55,295 nucleotides of DNA from Microtetraspora fusca (lineage in GTDB: Bacteria > Actinomycetota > Actinomycetes > Streptosporangiales > Streptosporangiaceae), in assembly GCF_001570365.1 (NCBI RefSeq), contig NZ_BBYK01000081.1, positions 1-55,295 on the forward strand, in the 5' to 3' direction. This document shows positions 36,139 to 44,831 of this stretch, piece by piece. The notes below the pieces were generated by a model, which was not told where the DNA came from, ran no database searches, and saw only the letters and a program-made list of their open reading frames with translations. Positions within the stretch are counted from its first letter, which is position 1. The number at the start of each line of letters is the position of its first letter. The translations under genes were made by a program, and so were the position numbers.

Positions 36139-36359
36139 GCTCGCTACCCCTTTCCACCCGTTGTGTAAAAAGCCATGACGTCCGCCCCCAACCCAATCGA
36201 CGCACAAGCCGTATCGCAAGGGCTCACAAGGGACGGCCTCCGCGAAATCGACATGTGACCTTTGGGTAGCCTTCAAACCGTGAGCGAGCGGAGCGAGCGA
36301 ACAACCCGGCGCGGCGGCGTCTCCGACGCCATTTCCACGTCCCCTGGCGAGGAGGAGCC

Positions 36360-37364
36360 GTGAGCTCTCGGGACACCGATTGGGACGGCGTGCGGCTGCA
36401 CGTCGTCACCGGAAAGGGCGGCACGGGCAAGACCACCGTCGCCGCCGCCCTGGCCCTGGCCCTCGCGGCGGGCGGACGCAAGGTGCTGCTCGTCGAGGTC
36501 GAGGGCAGGCAGGGCATCGCCCAGATCTTCGACCTGCCGCCGCTGCCGTACGAGGAGCGCAAGATCGCCGTGGCGCCCGGCGGCGGCGACGTGTACGCCC
36601 TGGCGATCGACCCCGAAGAGGCCATGCTCGAATATCTCGAGATGTTCTACGGCCTCAAGCGGATGGGCAAGGCGCTCACCCGGATGGGCGTCGTCGACTT
36701 CGCCACCACCATCGCCCCCGGCCTGCGCGACGTCCTCGTCACCGGCAAGACCAGCGAGGCCGTACGCCGTCGCGACAGGTCCGGTCGGCGCGTCTACGAC
36801 GCGGTCGTGATGGACGCGCCGCCGACCGGACGGATCACCCGGTTCCTCAACGTCACCCAGGAGGTCGCCGGGCTGGCCCGCGTCGGCCCCGTCAAGAACC
36901 ACGCCGACCTGGTGCGCGGGGTCGTCGCCTCGCCCGAGACGGCGGTGCACTTCGTCTCGCTCCTGGAGGAGATGCCGGTCCAGGAGACGCTGGACGGCAT
37001 CGCCGAGCTGCACGAGGCCGGGCTGCCGGTCGGCGGCATCTTCATCAACATGGTCCGCCCGGTCGACCTGCCGAAGGACGTGCTGGACGCGGCGGTGAAG
37101 AACCGAATCGACCACGCCGAGCTCGCGCTGGGGCTCAAGGCGGCCGGTATCGCCGGAGGTTCCGCCGACGCGACGGCGATCGCCCAGGCCCTCGCCCGGG
37201 AGGTCGTCGACCACGCCCACCGTGCCCGCCTGGAGAAGCGGGAACGGGCCACCCTGGCCAAGGCGGGCACGCCACGCTACGAGCTGCCGCTGCTCGCCGA
37301 CGGCGCCGACCTGGCCGGGCTGTACGAGCTCGCGGAGACCATCCGCGCGCTGGGCGCGGCATGA
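36360..37364 (+). CDS. Get3/ArsA-like ATPase, first of a pair
   Basis: The 334-residue ATPase has G-K-G-G-T-G-K-T-T, the deviant Walker A with its signature Lys, V-E-V-E-G-R in the A' position, and V-V-M-D-A-P-P-T-G-R as the switch/Walker B segment. It corresponds to Rv3679 of M. tuberculosis, where Rv3679 and Rv3680 form a complex (BagA/BagB) related to eukaryotic Get3. GTG start with GAGGAGGAG upstream. The second copy follows 73 bases on, so they are probably one operon. Confidence 0.87.
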   Translation: MSSRDTDWDGVRLHVVTGKGGTGKTTVAAALALALAAGGRKVLLVEVEGRQGIAQIFDLPPLPYEERKIAVAPGGGDVYALAIDPEEAMLEYLEMFYGLKRMGKALTRMGVVDFATTIAPGLRDVLVTGKTSEAVRRRDRSGRRVYDAVVMDAPPTGRITRFLNVTQEVAGLARVGPVKNHADLVRGVVASPETAVHFVSLLEEMPVQETLDGIAELHEAGLPVGGIFINMVRPVDLPKDVLDAAVKNRIDHAELALGLKAAGIAGGSADATAIAQALAREVVDHAHRARLEKRERATLAKAGTPRYELPLLADGADLAGLYELAETIRALGAA

Positions 37365-37437
37365 CCCGCCCCCGTACGGCACGGGCGGCCGCCGGTCGGC
37401 CCCGGCCCGGCGCGCCCCGACGTGGAAAGGCTGAGCT

Positions 37438-38631
37438 GTGACCAAGACGGCGCCCGCTCTGGACATCGACGCGATCCTCGACGACGAGAACACGCGCATC
37501 ATCGTGTGCTGCGGCTCCGGCGGCGTGGGGAAGACGACCACGGCCGCGGCCCTCGGACTGCGCGCGGCCGAGCGGGGCCGGTCCGTGGTCGTGCTGACCG
37601 TCGACCCGGCGAAGCGGCTGGCCCAGGCCATGGGGCTGACCGAGCTGGACAACATCCCCCGCCTGGTCAAGGGTGTCCGTTCCCCGGACGGCGCCAAGGG
37701 CGGTCACGACGGCTCCCAGGGCTCCCGGGGCAGTTCTCCGGACGGCTCGCGGGGCGAGCTGCACGCCATGATGCTCGACATGAAGCGGACCTTCGACGAG
37801 ATCATCGAAGCTCACGCCGACCCCGAGCGCGCCCGCCAGATCCTGACAAATCCCTTTTATCAGTCGTTGTCGTCGAGCTTCTCCGGCACGCAGGAGTACA
37901 TGGCGATGGAGAAGCTGGGGCAGCTCCGCCGCTCCGGCGACTGGGACCTGATCATCGTCGACACGCCCCCGTCCCGGTCCGCGCTCGACTTCCTCGACGC
38001 GCCGGAACGGCTCGGCCGGTTCCTCGACGGGCGGCTGATCCGCATCCTCATGGCCCCGGCCAAGGCCGGCGGCAGGAGCGCCTTCAAGCTGCTCAACGCC
38101 GGCTTCGGCCTCGTCGCCGGCGCGCTGACGAAGGTGCTGGGCGCCCAGGTGCTCAAGGACATCCAGATGTTCGTCTCGGCCCTCGACGCGGTCTTCGGCG
38201 GCTTCCGGCAGCGCGCGGAGCAGACGTACAAGCTGCTCCAGGCGCCGGGGACGGCCTTCGTGATCGTCGCCACGCCGGAGCGTGACGCGATCCGCGAGGC
38301 GTCCTACTTCGTCGAGCGGCTGGCCGAGGAGCGGATGCCCCTGGCCGGGCTCGTGATCAACCGGATGCACCGCTCGCCGGCGGCCGCCCTCTCCGCCGCC
38401 CGGAGCACCGCGGCGGCGGAGGACCTGGAGGCCCGTGGCGAGCACGATCTGGCCGCCGCCGTCCTGCGACTGCACGCAGGACGGATGCAGCTTGCCGCCC
38501 GCGAGCAGCGCGAGCAGGAACACTTCACGTCGGCGCACCCGACCGTGCCGATCGCCCACGTCCCGGCGATGGCCGAGGACGTCCACGATCTGGACGGGCT
38601 GCGCGAGATCGGAGAACTCCTCGCCTCATGA
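37438..38631 (+). CDS. Get3/ArsA-like ATPase, second of a pair
   Basis: The 397-residue partner carries G-S-G-G-V-G-K-T-T-T; the signature Lys of the deviant Walker A (first Lys of K-G-G-x-G-K) is Ser here, unlike in its neighbour. V-D-P-A-K-R follows, and I-I-V-D-T-P-P-S-R is the switch segment. A Gly/Ser-rich insert near residues 80-100 (D-G-A-K-G-G-H-D-G) is not seen in the first copy. It corresponds to Rv3680. A heteromer with one canonical and one non-canonical site is inferred. Start GTG. Confidence 0.87.
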   Translation: MTKTAPALDIDAILDDENTRIIVCCGSGGVGKTTTAAALGLRAAERGRSVVVLTVDPAKRLAQAMGLTELDNIPRLVKGVRSPDGAKGGHDGSQGSRGSSPDGSRGELHAMMLDMKRTFDEIIEAHADPERARQILTNPFYQSLSSSFSGTQEYMAMEKLGQLRRSGDWDLIIVDTPPSRSALDFLDAPERLGRFLDGRLIRILMAPAKAGGRSAFKLLNAGFGLVAGALTKVLGAQVLKDIQMFVSALDAVFGGFRQRAEQTYKLLQAPGTAFVIVATPERDAIREASYFVERLAEERMPLAGLVINRMHRSPAAALSAARSTAAAEDLEARGEHDLAAAVLRLHAGRMQLAAREQREQEHFTSAHPTVPIAHVPAMAEDVHDLDGLREIGELLAS

Positions 38632-38663
38632 CCGAGTGAGGAGGGAGGGGACGGACCCCCGAC

Positions 38664-38960
38664 TCATCCGGCGATGAGCTCGTTGGTCCGCTCGTACTCT
38701 TCCTTGGCCGACTCCAGCAGGTCGCGCCAGGAGTTCACATCGGGCCGGCGCCTCAATAGCGCGCGGCGTTCCCGCTCTGTCATGCCGCCCCACACCCCGA
38801 ACTCGATGCGGTTGTCCAGCGCATCGGCGAGGCATTCGGTACGGACCGGGCATCCCCGGCAGATCAGCTTCGCCCGGTTCTGCGCGGCGCCCTGCACGAA
38901 GAGCGCGTCAGGATCCGCACCTCGACAGGCGGCACGGGAGGTCCAATCCGTGATCCACAT
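38664..38960 (-). CDS. WhiB-family iron-sulphur regulator, WhiB4-like
   Basis: The 98-residue protein has four Cys at 12, 34, 37 and 43 (C-x21-C-x2-C-x5-C), which bind [4Fe-4S], then the family turn F-G-V-W-G-G and a basic tail R-R-A-L-L-R-R-R-P. Its place between the Get3 pair and a PonA2-like gene matches M. tuberculosis whiB4 (Rv3681c), an oxygen/NO-responsive regulator. The ATG at 38960 is chosen; a GTG four codons upstream is possible. Confidence 0.9.
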   Translation of the reverse strand: MWITDWTSRAACRGADPDALFVQGAAQNRAKLICRGCPVRTECLADALDNRIEFGVWGGMTERERRALLRRRPDVNSWRDLLESAKEEYERTNELIAG

Positions 38961-39218
38961 GTTCGACCCCACTCCCCTTAAGGTGGTCAGTCGTCATTTC
39001 GGCCGACGGGCGCGGGCGTCGAGCCTCCTGGTTGCATTGCCGCAGAGGAGAACGTACGCAAGATGACGATCTGTTCGACAGACCCGGGCGGACCAATTTC
39101 CCGGATGGTCATGTCAGGCCATGTGGCCGGGAATGACTAGTCCTGCCGGTAAGGGCCGACAGTAAAGTGGGCACCTCCGGTAGCGATCGAGTGCCGCGAC
39201 ACGCGTACCCTTGGTAAC

Positions 39219-41435
39219 GTGCAAGCTAAAGGCAAAGCTCAGGCAACGGCGCTCGGTACCGTCCTGCGGCTGTTCGTCGCCGCAGGTGCGGCGGGGGTGC
39301 TGGCGGCGGCCATCGCGCTACCGGCTGTCGGCGGCGCGGGCATCACGGTGAAATCCGTCAAAGAAGAGCTGAACATCGGGCCGGAGGAACTCGACGAGCC
39401 TCCGCTTCCCGAGAAGACCACTCTGCTCGACGCGGGCGGTAAGCAGATCGCGCAGTTCTATTTCCAGAACCGCGAGTCCGTCCCGCTGGACAAGATCGCA
39501 CCGATTATGCGGAAGGCCATCGTCGCCATTGAGGACTTCCGCTTCTACGAGCATGGTGCGCTCGATCTTGAGGGCACGAGCCGTGCCCTCGTCAAGAACC
39601 TCACCACGGGGGGCGTCACGCAGGGCGGCTCCTCGATCACTCAGCAGTACGTCAAGCAGGTCATCTTCAACAAGGCCGAGACCGACGCGGACAGGGCCGC
39701 GGCGCTCGCGCCGACGTTCTCGCGCAAGCTCAACGAGATCCGCTACGCGATGGCCATCGAGAAGAAGTACGCGAAGGACGAGATCCTCAACAGGTATCTC
39801 AACATCGCGTACTTCGGTGCCGGATCCTACGGGATCGAGGCGGCCGCCAAGCGGTTCTTCGGAAAGCACGCCTCCGAGCTCGATCTCGTGCAGGCCGCCA
39901 CGCTGGCCGGAGCCGTACAGAACCCGAACAACACCGACCCGAACCTGGGCAAGGCGTACCGCGACCGCCTCATCGCGCGGCGCAACGTCGTGCTCGACCG
40001 CATGGCCGAGCTGAAGATCATCACCAAGGAAGAGGCCACCAAGGCCAAGGCCAAGAAGCTCGGCTACAAGGACAAGCCCATCCCCGGCGGGTGCGAGGAG
40101 AGCGAGTTCCCGTACTTCTGCCTGTACGTGCAGAACGAGATCCTGCACGACCCGCAGTTCGGCAAGACCGAGAAGGCCCGGCGGGAGTTCCTGAACCGGG
40201 GCGGCCTGACCATCAAGACGACGCTCAACCGCGACATGCAGAAGGCCGCCGAGAAGGCGATCAAGAAGTACGTCCACGCGTCCGACAAGCCGGTGGCGTC
40301 CGAGGCGCTCATCCAGCCGGGCACCGGCGCGATCCGGGCCATGGCGGCGAGCCGCAAGTTCGGCACCAACCACAAGAAGAACGAGATGTCGTTCAACGTG
40401 GTCGCCGACGCCCTGCACGGCGGTGGAACCGGTTTCCAGGCCGGCTCGACGTTCAAGATGTTCACCCTGGTCACCGCCCTCAAGGAGGGCATGAAGATCG
40501 ACGACGGCTTCAGCGTCGGCGGCACGTTCCAGGCCAACGGATACTCCGACTTCAAGAACTGCAAGGGCGAGAACGTCGGCGACCCGAGCGCCGTCCAGCA
40601 CAACTCCGAGGGCGGCAACGGCGGGTTCGAGACCCTGAAGACCGGCACCTGGGGGTCCGTCAACACCTTCTTCATGACGCTGGAGCGGAAGGTCGGTCTC
40701 TGCGACGTCGTCAAGACGGCCAAGGACTTCGGCATCAAGCGGGCCGACGGCCAGAAGCTGCGCGAGTTCCAGACCTTCACCCTCGGCTTCAACGAGATGG
40801 ACCCGGTGACCGTGGCGTCCGCGTACGCGACGCTCGGCGCGCGCGGCAAGTTCTGCGCGCCGATGGCGATCACCGAGATCGTCGACCGGTTCGGCAAGTC
40901 CACCGCCTTCAAGCCGGACTGCAAGCAGGCCGTGGAGGCGGAGATCGCCGACGCGACCAGCTACATCCTGAAGGGCGTGTTCACCAACGGCACCATGCGC
41001 GGCGTCGGCGGCATCGGCCGCGACGCGGCCGGCAAGACCGGTACCGGTGACCAGTCGCGCACCGTCTGGTTCGCCGGATACACCCCGGACCTCGCCGGAG
41101 CGGTCAGCCTCGGCGACCCTCGCGGCCCGGTCCGCTACCCGCTGAGCGGCCAGGTCATGGGCGGGCGTGCCTACGGCTCGGTGTTCGGCGCCACCATCCC
41201 GGGGCCGATCTGGAAGGACACCATGCTGGGGGCGCTCAAGGGCATCTCGGCCACGTCGTTCGTCGGGCCCGATATGTCGCGGTTCGGCGGGTGCAGCAGC
41301 CAGTGTGCGCCCCGTCGGCCGGAGCGTGACGATCGCGGCGGCGATCGTGGCGACCGCGGCAACGGCAGAGACCACGGCCGAGGCGGGTTCGGCCGCGGGA
41401 ACGGCGGCGACGACCCGCTCATCCTCGGCAACTGA
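39219..41435 (+). CDS. Bifunctional penicillin-binding protein, PonA2-like
   Basis: The 738-residue class A PBP has an N-terminal membrane helix, a GT51 glycosyltransferase domain with the catalytic Glu in A-I-E-D-F-R-F-Y-E-H-G and Q-G-G-S-S-I-T-Q-Q-Y, and a transpeptidase domain with the nucleophile motif S-T-F-K, S-V-N and K-T-G-T-G. It builds and crosslinks peptidoglycan. It lacks a PASTA domain; instead the last 45 residues are a low-complexity Arg/Gly/Asp tail. The GTG start has no ribosome site, and TACCCT 8-13 bases upstream could be a -10 element giving a leaderless mRNA. Confidence 0.92.
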   Translation: MQAKGKAQATALGTVLRLFVAAGAAGVLAAAIALPAVGGAGITVKSVKEELNIGPEELDEPPLPEKTTLLDAGGKQIAQFYFQNRESVPLDKIAPIMRKAIVAIEDFRFYEHGALDLEGTSRALVKNLTTGGVTQGGSSITQQYVKQVIFNKAETDADRAAALAPTFSRKLNEIRYAMAIEKKYAKDEILNRYLNIAYFGAGSYGIEAAAKRFFGKHASELDLVQAATLAGAVQNPNNTDPNLGKAYRDRLIARRNVVLDRMAELKIITKEEATKAKAKKLGYKDKPIPGGCEESEFPYFCLYVQNEILHDPQFGKTEKARREFLNRGGLTIKTTLNRDMQKAAEKAIKKYVHASDKPVASEALIQPGTGAIRAMAASRKFGTNHKKNEMSFNVVADALHGGGTGFQAGSTFKMFTLVTALKEGMKIDDGFSVGGTFQANGYSDFKNCKGENVGDPSAVQHNSEGGNGGFETLKTGTWGSVNTFFMTLERKVGLCDVVKTAKDFGIKRADGQKLREFQTFTLGFNEMDPVTVASAYATLGARGKFCAPMAITEIVDRFGKSTAFKPDCKQAVEAEIADATSYILKGVFTNGTMRGVGGIGRDAAGKTGTGDQSRTVWFAGYTPDLAGAVSLGDPRGPVRYPLSGQVMGGRAYGSVFGATIPGPIWKDTMLGALKGISATSFVGPDMSRFGGCSSQCAPRRPERDDRGGDRGDRGNGRDHGRGGFGRGNGGDDPLILGN

Positions 41436-41458
41436 CGAGGCCGCCAGAGGCGGTGGTT

Positions 41459-41490
41459 CGCGGGCCGGCGGTCGTCACCGTCGGCCCGCG
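41459..41490 (+). terminator. Hairpin after the ponA2-like gene
   Basis: CGCGGGCCG (41459-41467) pairs with CGGCCCGCG (41482-41490). It begins 23 bases after the PBP stop, without a T-run. Confidence 0.65.
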
Positions 41491-41534
41491 ACGCGCTTGT
41501 GGCGCCCGTACGCACCGATTCGGGCGGCTTGAGT

Positions 41535-41589
41535 AGGCGAGCCAATCAACGAGTCAAGCGAGTGGCCTCAGCTCGTTCCTGGCTCGCTT
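41535..41589. repeat. Two-tier inverted repeat between the PBP and yqeY genes
   Basis: AGGCGAGCCA (41535-41544) pairs with TGGCTCGCTT (41580-41589), and inside it AACGAG (41548-41553) pairs with CTCGTT (41572-41577). Together they form a long imperfect hairpin between convergent genes. It may be a second terminator or a small mobile palindrome. Confidence 0.5.
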
Positions 41590-41626
41590 CACGCTCCGAG
41601 CGCGGGCGCTTCGGCAGGCGGCCGGG

Positions 41627-42082
41627 TCAGCCGGCGAGACGGGCGCGTACCGCCTGGGCGACGCGGCCGCCCTCGGCGCGACCCGCGATCTTCGGGTTGA
41701 GGACCTTCATGACCTGCCCCATCGCCTTGGGCCCCTCGGCGCCGCTCTCCGCGATCGCCTCGTCCACCAGGCGGTTCAGCTCGTCGTCGGAAAGCTGCGC
41801 GGGCAGGTACTCCTCAAGAACGGCCTGCTCGTCCAGCTCGGCCTGCGCCTGGGCGGCCCGTCCGGCGTTCGCGAAGGCCTCGGACGCCTCGCGACGCTTC
41901 TTCGCCTCGCGGGTGAGAACCTTGACGATCTCCTCGTCCGAGAGCTCGCGAGCCTCCTTGCCCGCCACCTCCTCGACGTTGACGGCGGCCAGGGCCATAC
42001 GGATGGTCCGGAGGCGTACCTCGTCGCGGGCCTTCATCGAAGCCGAGAGATCGGCCTTCAGCTTGTCCTTCAACGCACTCAT
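41627..42082 (-). CDS. GatB/YqeY-domain protein
   Basis: The 151-residue protein is entirely alpha-helical in character and matches YqeY: K-A-R-D-E-V-R-L-R-T-I-R-M near residue 18, E-V-A-G-K-E-A-R-E-L-S-D-E-E, L-E-E-Y-L-P-A-Q-L-S and a C-terminal G-R-A-E-G-G-R-V-A-Q-A-V. YqeY resembles the tail of the GatB amidotransferase subunit and may bind tRNA; no activity is proven. The ATG at 42082 gives the family length; an ATG three codons earlier is possible. Confidence 0.88.
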   Translation of the reverse strand: MSALKDKLKADLSASMKARDEVRLRTIRMALAAVNVEEVAGKEARELSDEEIVKVLTREAKKRREASEAFANAGRAAQAQAELDEQAVLEEYLPAQLSDDELNRLVDEAIAESGAEGPKAMGQVMKVLNPKIAGRAEGGRVAQAVRARLAG

Positions 42083-42163
42083 AGGGTCCATCTTGCCGCC
42101 TCGGCGGATCGGTTCTCGCCTCGTTATCCCTGAGCCGCGGCGCGGGTCGGGCATGATGGCACT

Positions 42164-43066
42164 GTGAGGAAAGCTGTCGCGGTACCCCTGTCCCTGCTCG
42201 GCCTCGGCGTGGCGGGTCTCGGTTACGCGTCCGTCCTGGAACGTAACTGGTTCCGGCTACGGCGCTTCGACGTTCCCGTACTCGCTCCGGGGCAACGGCC
42301 GGTGCGGATCCTGCAGATCTCCGACCTGCACCTCACCCCCCGGCGGTCCCGCCTGATCGACTGGGTGCGCTCACTCGCGTCCCTCCAGCCCGACCTGGTG
42401 GTGAACACCGGCGACACGCTCGCCCACCCCGACGCGGTCCCGGCCTACATGCGCGCCGTCGAGCCCCTGCTCGACCGGCCCGGCATGTTCGTGTACGGGT
42501 CCAACGACCTTTACGCGCCGCGCCCCAAGAACCCCGCCAGGTACCTCTGGCGTACGTCCAAGAGCGATGGCCGGCAGACCATCCCGAACCTCCCCTGGGA
42601 CGAGCTGGGGGCCGCGATGACCGCGGCCGGATGGCTGGACATGAACAACACGACCGCGCGCCTCAAGGTGGGCGATCTGGACGTCCACGTCGGCGGCATC
42701 CACGACTCGCACATCGACCGCGACCGGTACGACCTGATCGCCGGCCCCGCCCCCGACGACGCCGACCTGCGGCTGGGGGTCATGCACTCCCCCGAACCGC
42801 GCAACATGTCGCGGTTCGCCGCTGACGGGTACCAGCTCCTGCTCGCCGGCCACACCCACGGCGGCCAGCTCTGCATCCCCTTCTACGGCGCTCTGGTGAC
42901 GAACTGCGGCATCGACCGGGCCCGCGTGAAGGGCCTGAGCCGACACGAGACCGCATGGCTGCACGTGTCGGCCGGCCTCGGCACCTCGCCGTACGCACCG
43001 GTCCGGTTCGCCTGCCCGCCGGAGGCGACGCTCCTCACGCTCGTCCCCCGGCGGACCACTTCCTGA
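42164..43066 (+). CDS. Metallophosphoesterase with N-terminal membrane anchor
   Basis: The 300-residue protein has a short N-terminal hydrophobic segment (V-P-L-S-L-L-G-L-G-V-A-G-L-G) and a calcineurin-like fold: I-S-D-L-H-L near residue 50, N-T-G-D-T, G-S-N-D-L-Y and G-H-T-H-G-G. These are the two-metal phosphoesterase motifs. Relatives include YkuE/YaeI lipid-sugar or UDP-diacylglucosamine-type enzymes; the substrate is not evident. GTG start. It is the last core gene before the tRNA-Pro island. Confidence 0.88.
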   Translation: MRKAVAVPLSLLGLGVAGLGYASVLERNWFRLRRFDVPVLAPGQRPVRILQISDLHLTPRRSRLIDWVRSLASLQPDLVVNTGDTLAHPDAVPAYMRAVEPLLDRPGMFVYGSNDLYAPRPKNPARYLWRTSKSDGRQTIPNLPWDELGAAMTAAGWLDMNNTTARLKVGDLDVHVGGIHDSHIDRDRYDLIAGPAPDDADLRLGVMHSPEPRNMSRFAADGYQLLLAGHTHGGQLCIPFYGALVTNCGIDRARVKGLSRHETAWLHVSAGLGTSPYAPVRFACPPEATLLTLVPRRTTS

Positions 43067-43148
43067 TCGCCGAACCGGCGGATGACACAAGCACGACCAA
43101 AGTCCGCTAGACTTTCCGAGGCAAGCAGGGCAACAAGCTCTGTGGCAC

Positions 43149-43222
43149 CGGGGTGTAGCGCAGCTTGGCAGCGCGCTTCGTTCGGGACGAAGAGGCCGTG
43201 GGTTCAAATCCCGCCACCCCGA
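43149..43222 (+). tRNA. tRNA-Pro (anticodon CGG)
   Basis: The 74-base gene folds into a full cloverleaf: acceptor CGGGGTG/CACCCCG, D arm GCGC/GCGC, anticodon arm CTTCG-TTCGGGA-CGAAG with anticodon CGG, five-base variable loop and T arm GTGGG-TTCAAAT-CCCGC. No CCA is encoded. Its 3' part from the anticodon loop is the attachment site of the island to the right. Confidence 0.95.
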
Positions 43223-43225
43223 CCC
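43181..43225 (+). repeat. att copy 1 (3' part of tRNA-Pro)
   Basis: Forty-five bases, from the anticodon loop through three bases past the tRNA, recur exactly at 47962-48006 and 52845-52889. Copy 1 and copy 3 share five further bases downstream (GATAG). Copy 1 and copy 2 share two more upstream (CG). Confidence 0.93.
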
Positions 43226-43239
43226 GATAGATGCAGGTC

Positions 43240-43275
43240 AAGGGCCTGATCGCTGGAGACAGCGGTCAGGCCCTT
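43240..43275 (+). terminator. Left-end hairpin of element A, likely tRNA terminator
   Basis: A 16-bp stem (43240-43255 with 43260-43275, GAGA loop, one G-T wobble) lies 18 bases past the tRNA. The same hairpin with paired base changes follows att copy 3. Confidence 0.75.
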
Positions 43276-43280
43276 GATCG

Positions 43281-43312
43281 TTTGACCGTCATTTGACCGT
43301 CACTTGACCGTC
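43281..43312 (+). repeat. Arm-type direct repeats at the left end of element A
   Basis: TTTGACCGTC at 43281-43290 and 43292-43301 and CTTGACCGTC at 43303-43312 form an 11-base-period array. The same decamer recurs near the integrase-derived ORF (47819-47839) and after att copy 3. Position and spacing fit tyrosine-integrase arm-binding sites. Confidence 0.75.
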
Positions 43313-43570
43313 GGTCTGAACGCCTCCAGGGGGCACCGACAGGTTCAAACGAGTTTTCCTGGACACCTTGATCGCTGCATGATGTCCCGTGCAGGCGAAG
43401 CCTTGTTCAGATCAGGAAGGCCGACCAAGCGACCAGCGTCCAACCGCTCAGATGACAGAGCGTCCAGTGATGCCCACCCCTCCTCCGTACGACATGACGC
43501 TCGGCGATATCGCCATCAAGCACCCTCGCCTTGGTGCCGTACTCCAAGAGGCACACAGGCGCAGGGCCCG

Positions 43571-43840
43571 ATGTCCACGAGTCAGCTGGAGGACGTCCGT
43601 CTCAAAGGTGCGAACCAGTTGCTCCTCCGGCTCGATCAGCTCGTTCAGGCGTTTCATGCCGAACCGCCGCTCAAGCGTGTGGCATTCCTAATCGAACGCA
43701 GCATCGCTGACTTCGAGACAGCGCTGGAGGCCACCCTTGCCGGGTACGGAGCCGTCGCCTTCGACGCCATGCGCGCGCCCCGGCGACATCCTCACCGCTG
43801 CAGGCCACAACGGCTCTGCCGGCACCCGCGCCGAGCATGA
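43571..43840 (+). pseudogene. Truncated hypothetical gene
   Basis: From the ATG at 43571 the frame reads like a real, helix-rich protein for about 65 residues (L-E-D-V-R-L-K-G-A-N-Q-L-L-L-R-L-D-Q-L and A-F-L-I-E-R-S-I-A-D-F-E-T-A-L-E-A-T-L). It then turns abruptly into Arg/His/Pro-rich sequence after V-A-F-D-A-M-R, as expected if the reading frame is broken near 43770. No start-proximal ribosome site is strong. I do not recognise its function. The rest of the 43313-44346 stretch shows no convincing gene. Confidence 0.45.
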
Positions 43841-44346
43841 GCTGAGCCTGGCCGACCGGACAACGAAGGCCCACAGGCCCGACAGCCGGTTAGCCGCGAC
43901 TTCGCGCCCTCATGCCTTGGTGTGGATCGCCGCCATCAATACGGGGAACCCGTAGCTGCGCGGCGGCGGATAGTCAGGGGCCGCCAGGGGCCGGATCGGC
44001 AGGTAGCGCACCCCGTCCTGGCGAGCGCCTGGGCGGCCTCGGCGCAGGCAGGCGCGGATGACGGCCGTGGGCCGCGCGGCCTGAGATACGGGGGCGGGAG
44101 TGCGGCGCCGCGCGGAATGCGACTCATCCAGGCGGATAGCGGCGGGGTATGCGTATCACGCCTCACGTGTGCTAGGTTGAACGTAGTTGCAGTTGTGGTA
44201 CCCATAATGAACTTGTGTGCACCTGGCAGATGTAGCCTCAGGTGCATTTTTTGTTTGCCGGTCTTCTCCGGGTGTGGGCCTATCTCGGCGACGCGGAATT
44301 CGTGCAGTGCGGATTTCGGCTTTGCACCTATCAAGAGGAGATCAAC

Positions 44347-44553
44347 ATGGCTTCTGGCACCGTGAAGTGGTTCAACGCGGAAAAGGGCTTCGGCTTCATC
44401 GAGCAGGACGGCGGCGGCGCCGACGTCTTCGCACACTACTCCAACATCGTCTCTCAGGGCGGCTACCGCGAGCTGCGCGAGGGCCAGAAGGTGGCCTTCG
44501 ATGTCACCCAGGGCCAGAAGGGCCCTCAGGCCGAAAACATCGTTGCCGCCTGA
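44347..44553 (+). CDS. cspA: Cold-shock protein
   Basis: The 68-residue CspA-type protein binds single-stranded nucleic acid. Both RNA-binding motifs are intact: K-G-F-G-F-I near residue 14 and V-F-A-H-Y near residue 29, with G-T-V-K-W-F-N-A at the start. AAGAGGAG precedes the ATG. A leader of about 180 bases with no ORF lies upstream, starting near a TTGAAC...CATAAT promoter-like stretch; long leaders are common in cold-induced csp genes. A very strong terminator follows. Confidence 0.95.
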   Translation: MASGTVKWFNAEKGFGFIEQDGGGADVFAHYSNIVSQGGYRELREGQKVAFDVTQGQKGPQAENIVAA

Positions 44554-44564
44554 CAAATAGCGCC

Positions 44565-44608
44565 ACGTATCAGGGCTCACACCTTCACGGGTGTGAGCCC
44601 TGATACGT
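44565..44608 (+). terminator. Terminator after cspA
   Basis: A perfect 19-bp stem (44565-44583 with 44590-44608) around a 6-base loop starts 12 bases past the cspA stop and is followed by TTTCC. Confidence 0.9.
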
Positions 44609-44786
44609 TTCCGGCTGCTGCATCGCTGCCGCACGAGAATCGGCGGCACGGGATGTCCACCACAGCCCCACAGCTCCTCGATACCAGTAATCGACAGCGT
44701 GCGAAACGTTATTACACCTGGCAGGAGGCACGCATCCGGGAGGTCAGGCCAGCGAAAAGCGCGACCACGTCGCCAAGCTGCACACC

Positions 44787-44818
44787 AAGACCCGGTCAGC
44801 CTCACGCTGCCGGGTCTT
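44787..44818. terminator. Terminator of the MerR-like gene
   Basis: AAGACCCGG (44787-44795) pairs with CCGGGTCTT (44810-44818). It lies 14 bases beyond the stop of the leftward regulator gene. The gap between the cspA terminator and this hairpin (about 180 bases) holds no recognisable gene. Confidence 0.7.
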
Positions 44819-44831
44819 CTCACCGCCGGTG

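Noticed and set aside
43936-44823. 295-codon leftward ORF over cspA
   Set aside because: It is the antisense frame of cspA and its terminator; cspA is beyond doubt on the other strand.
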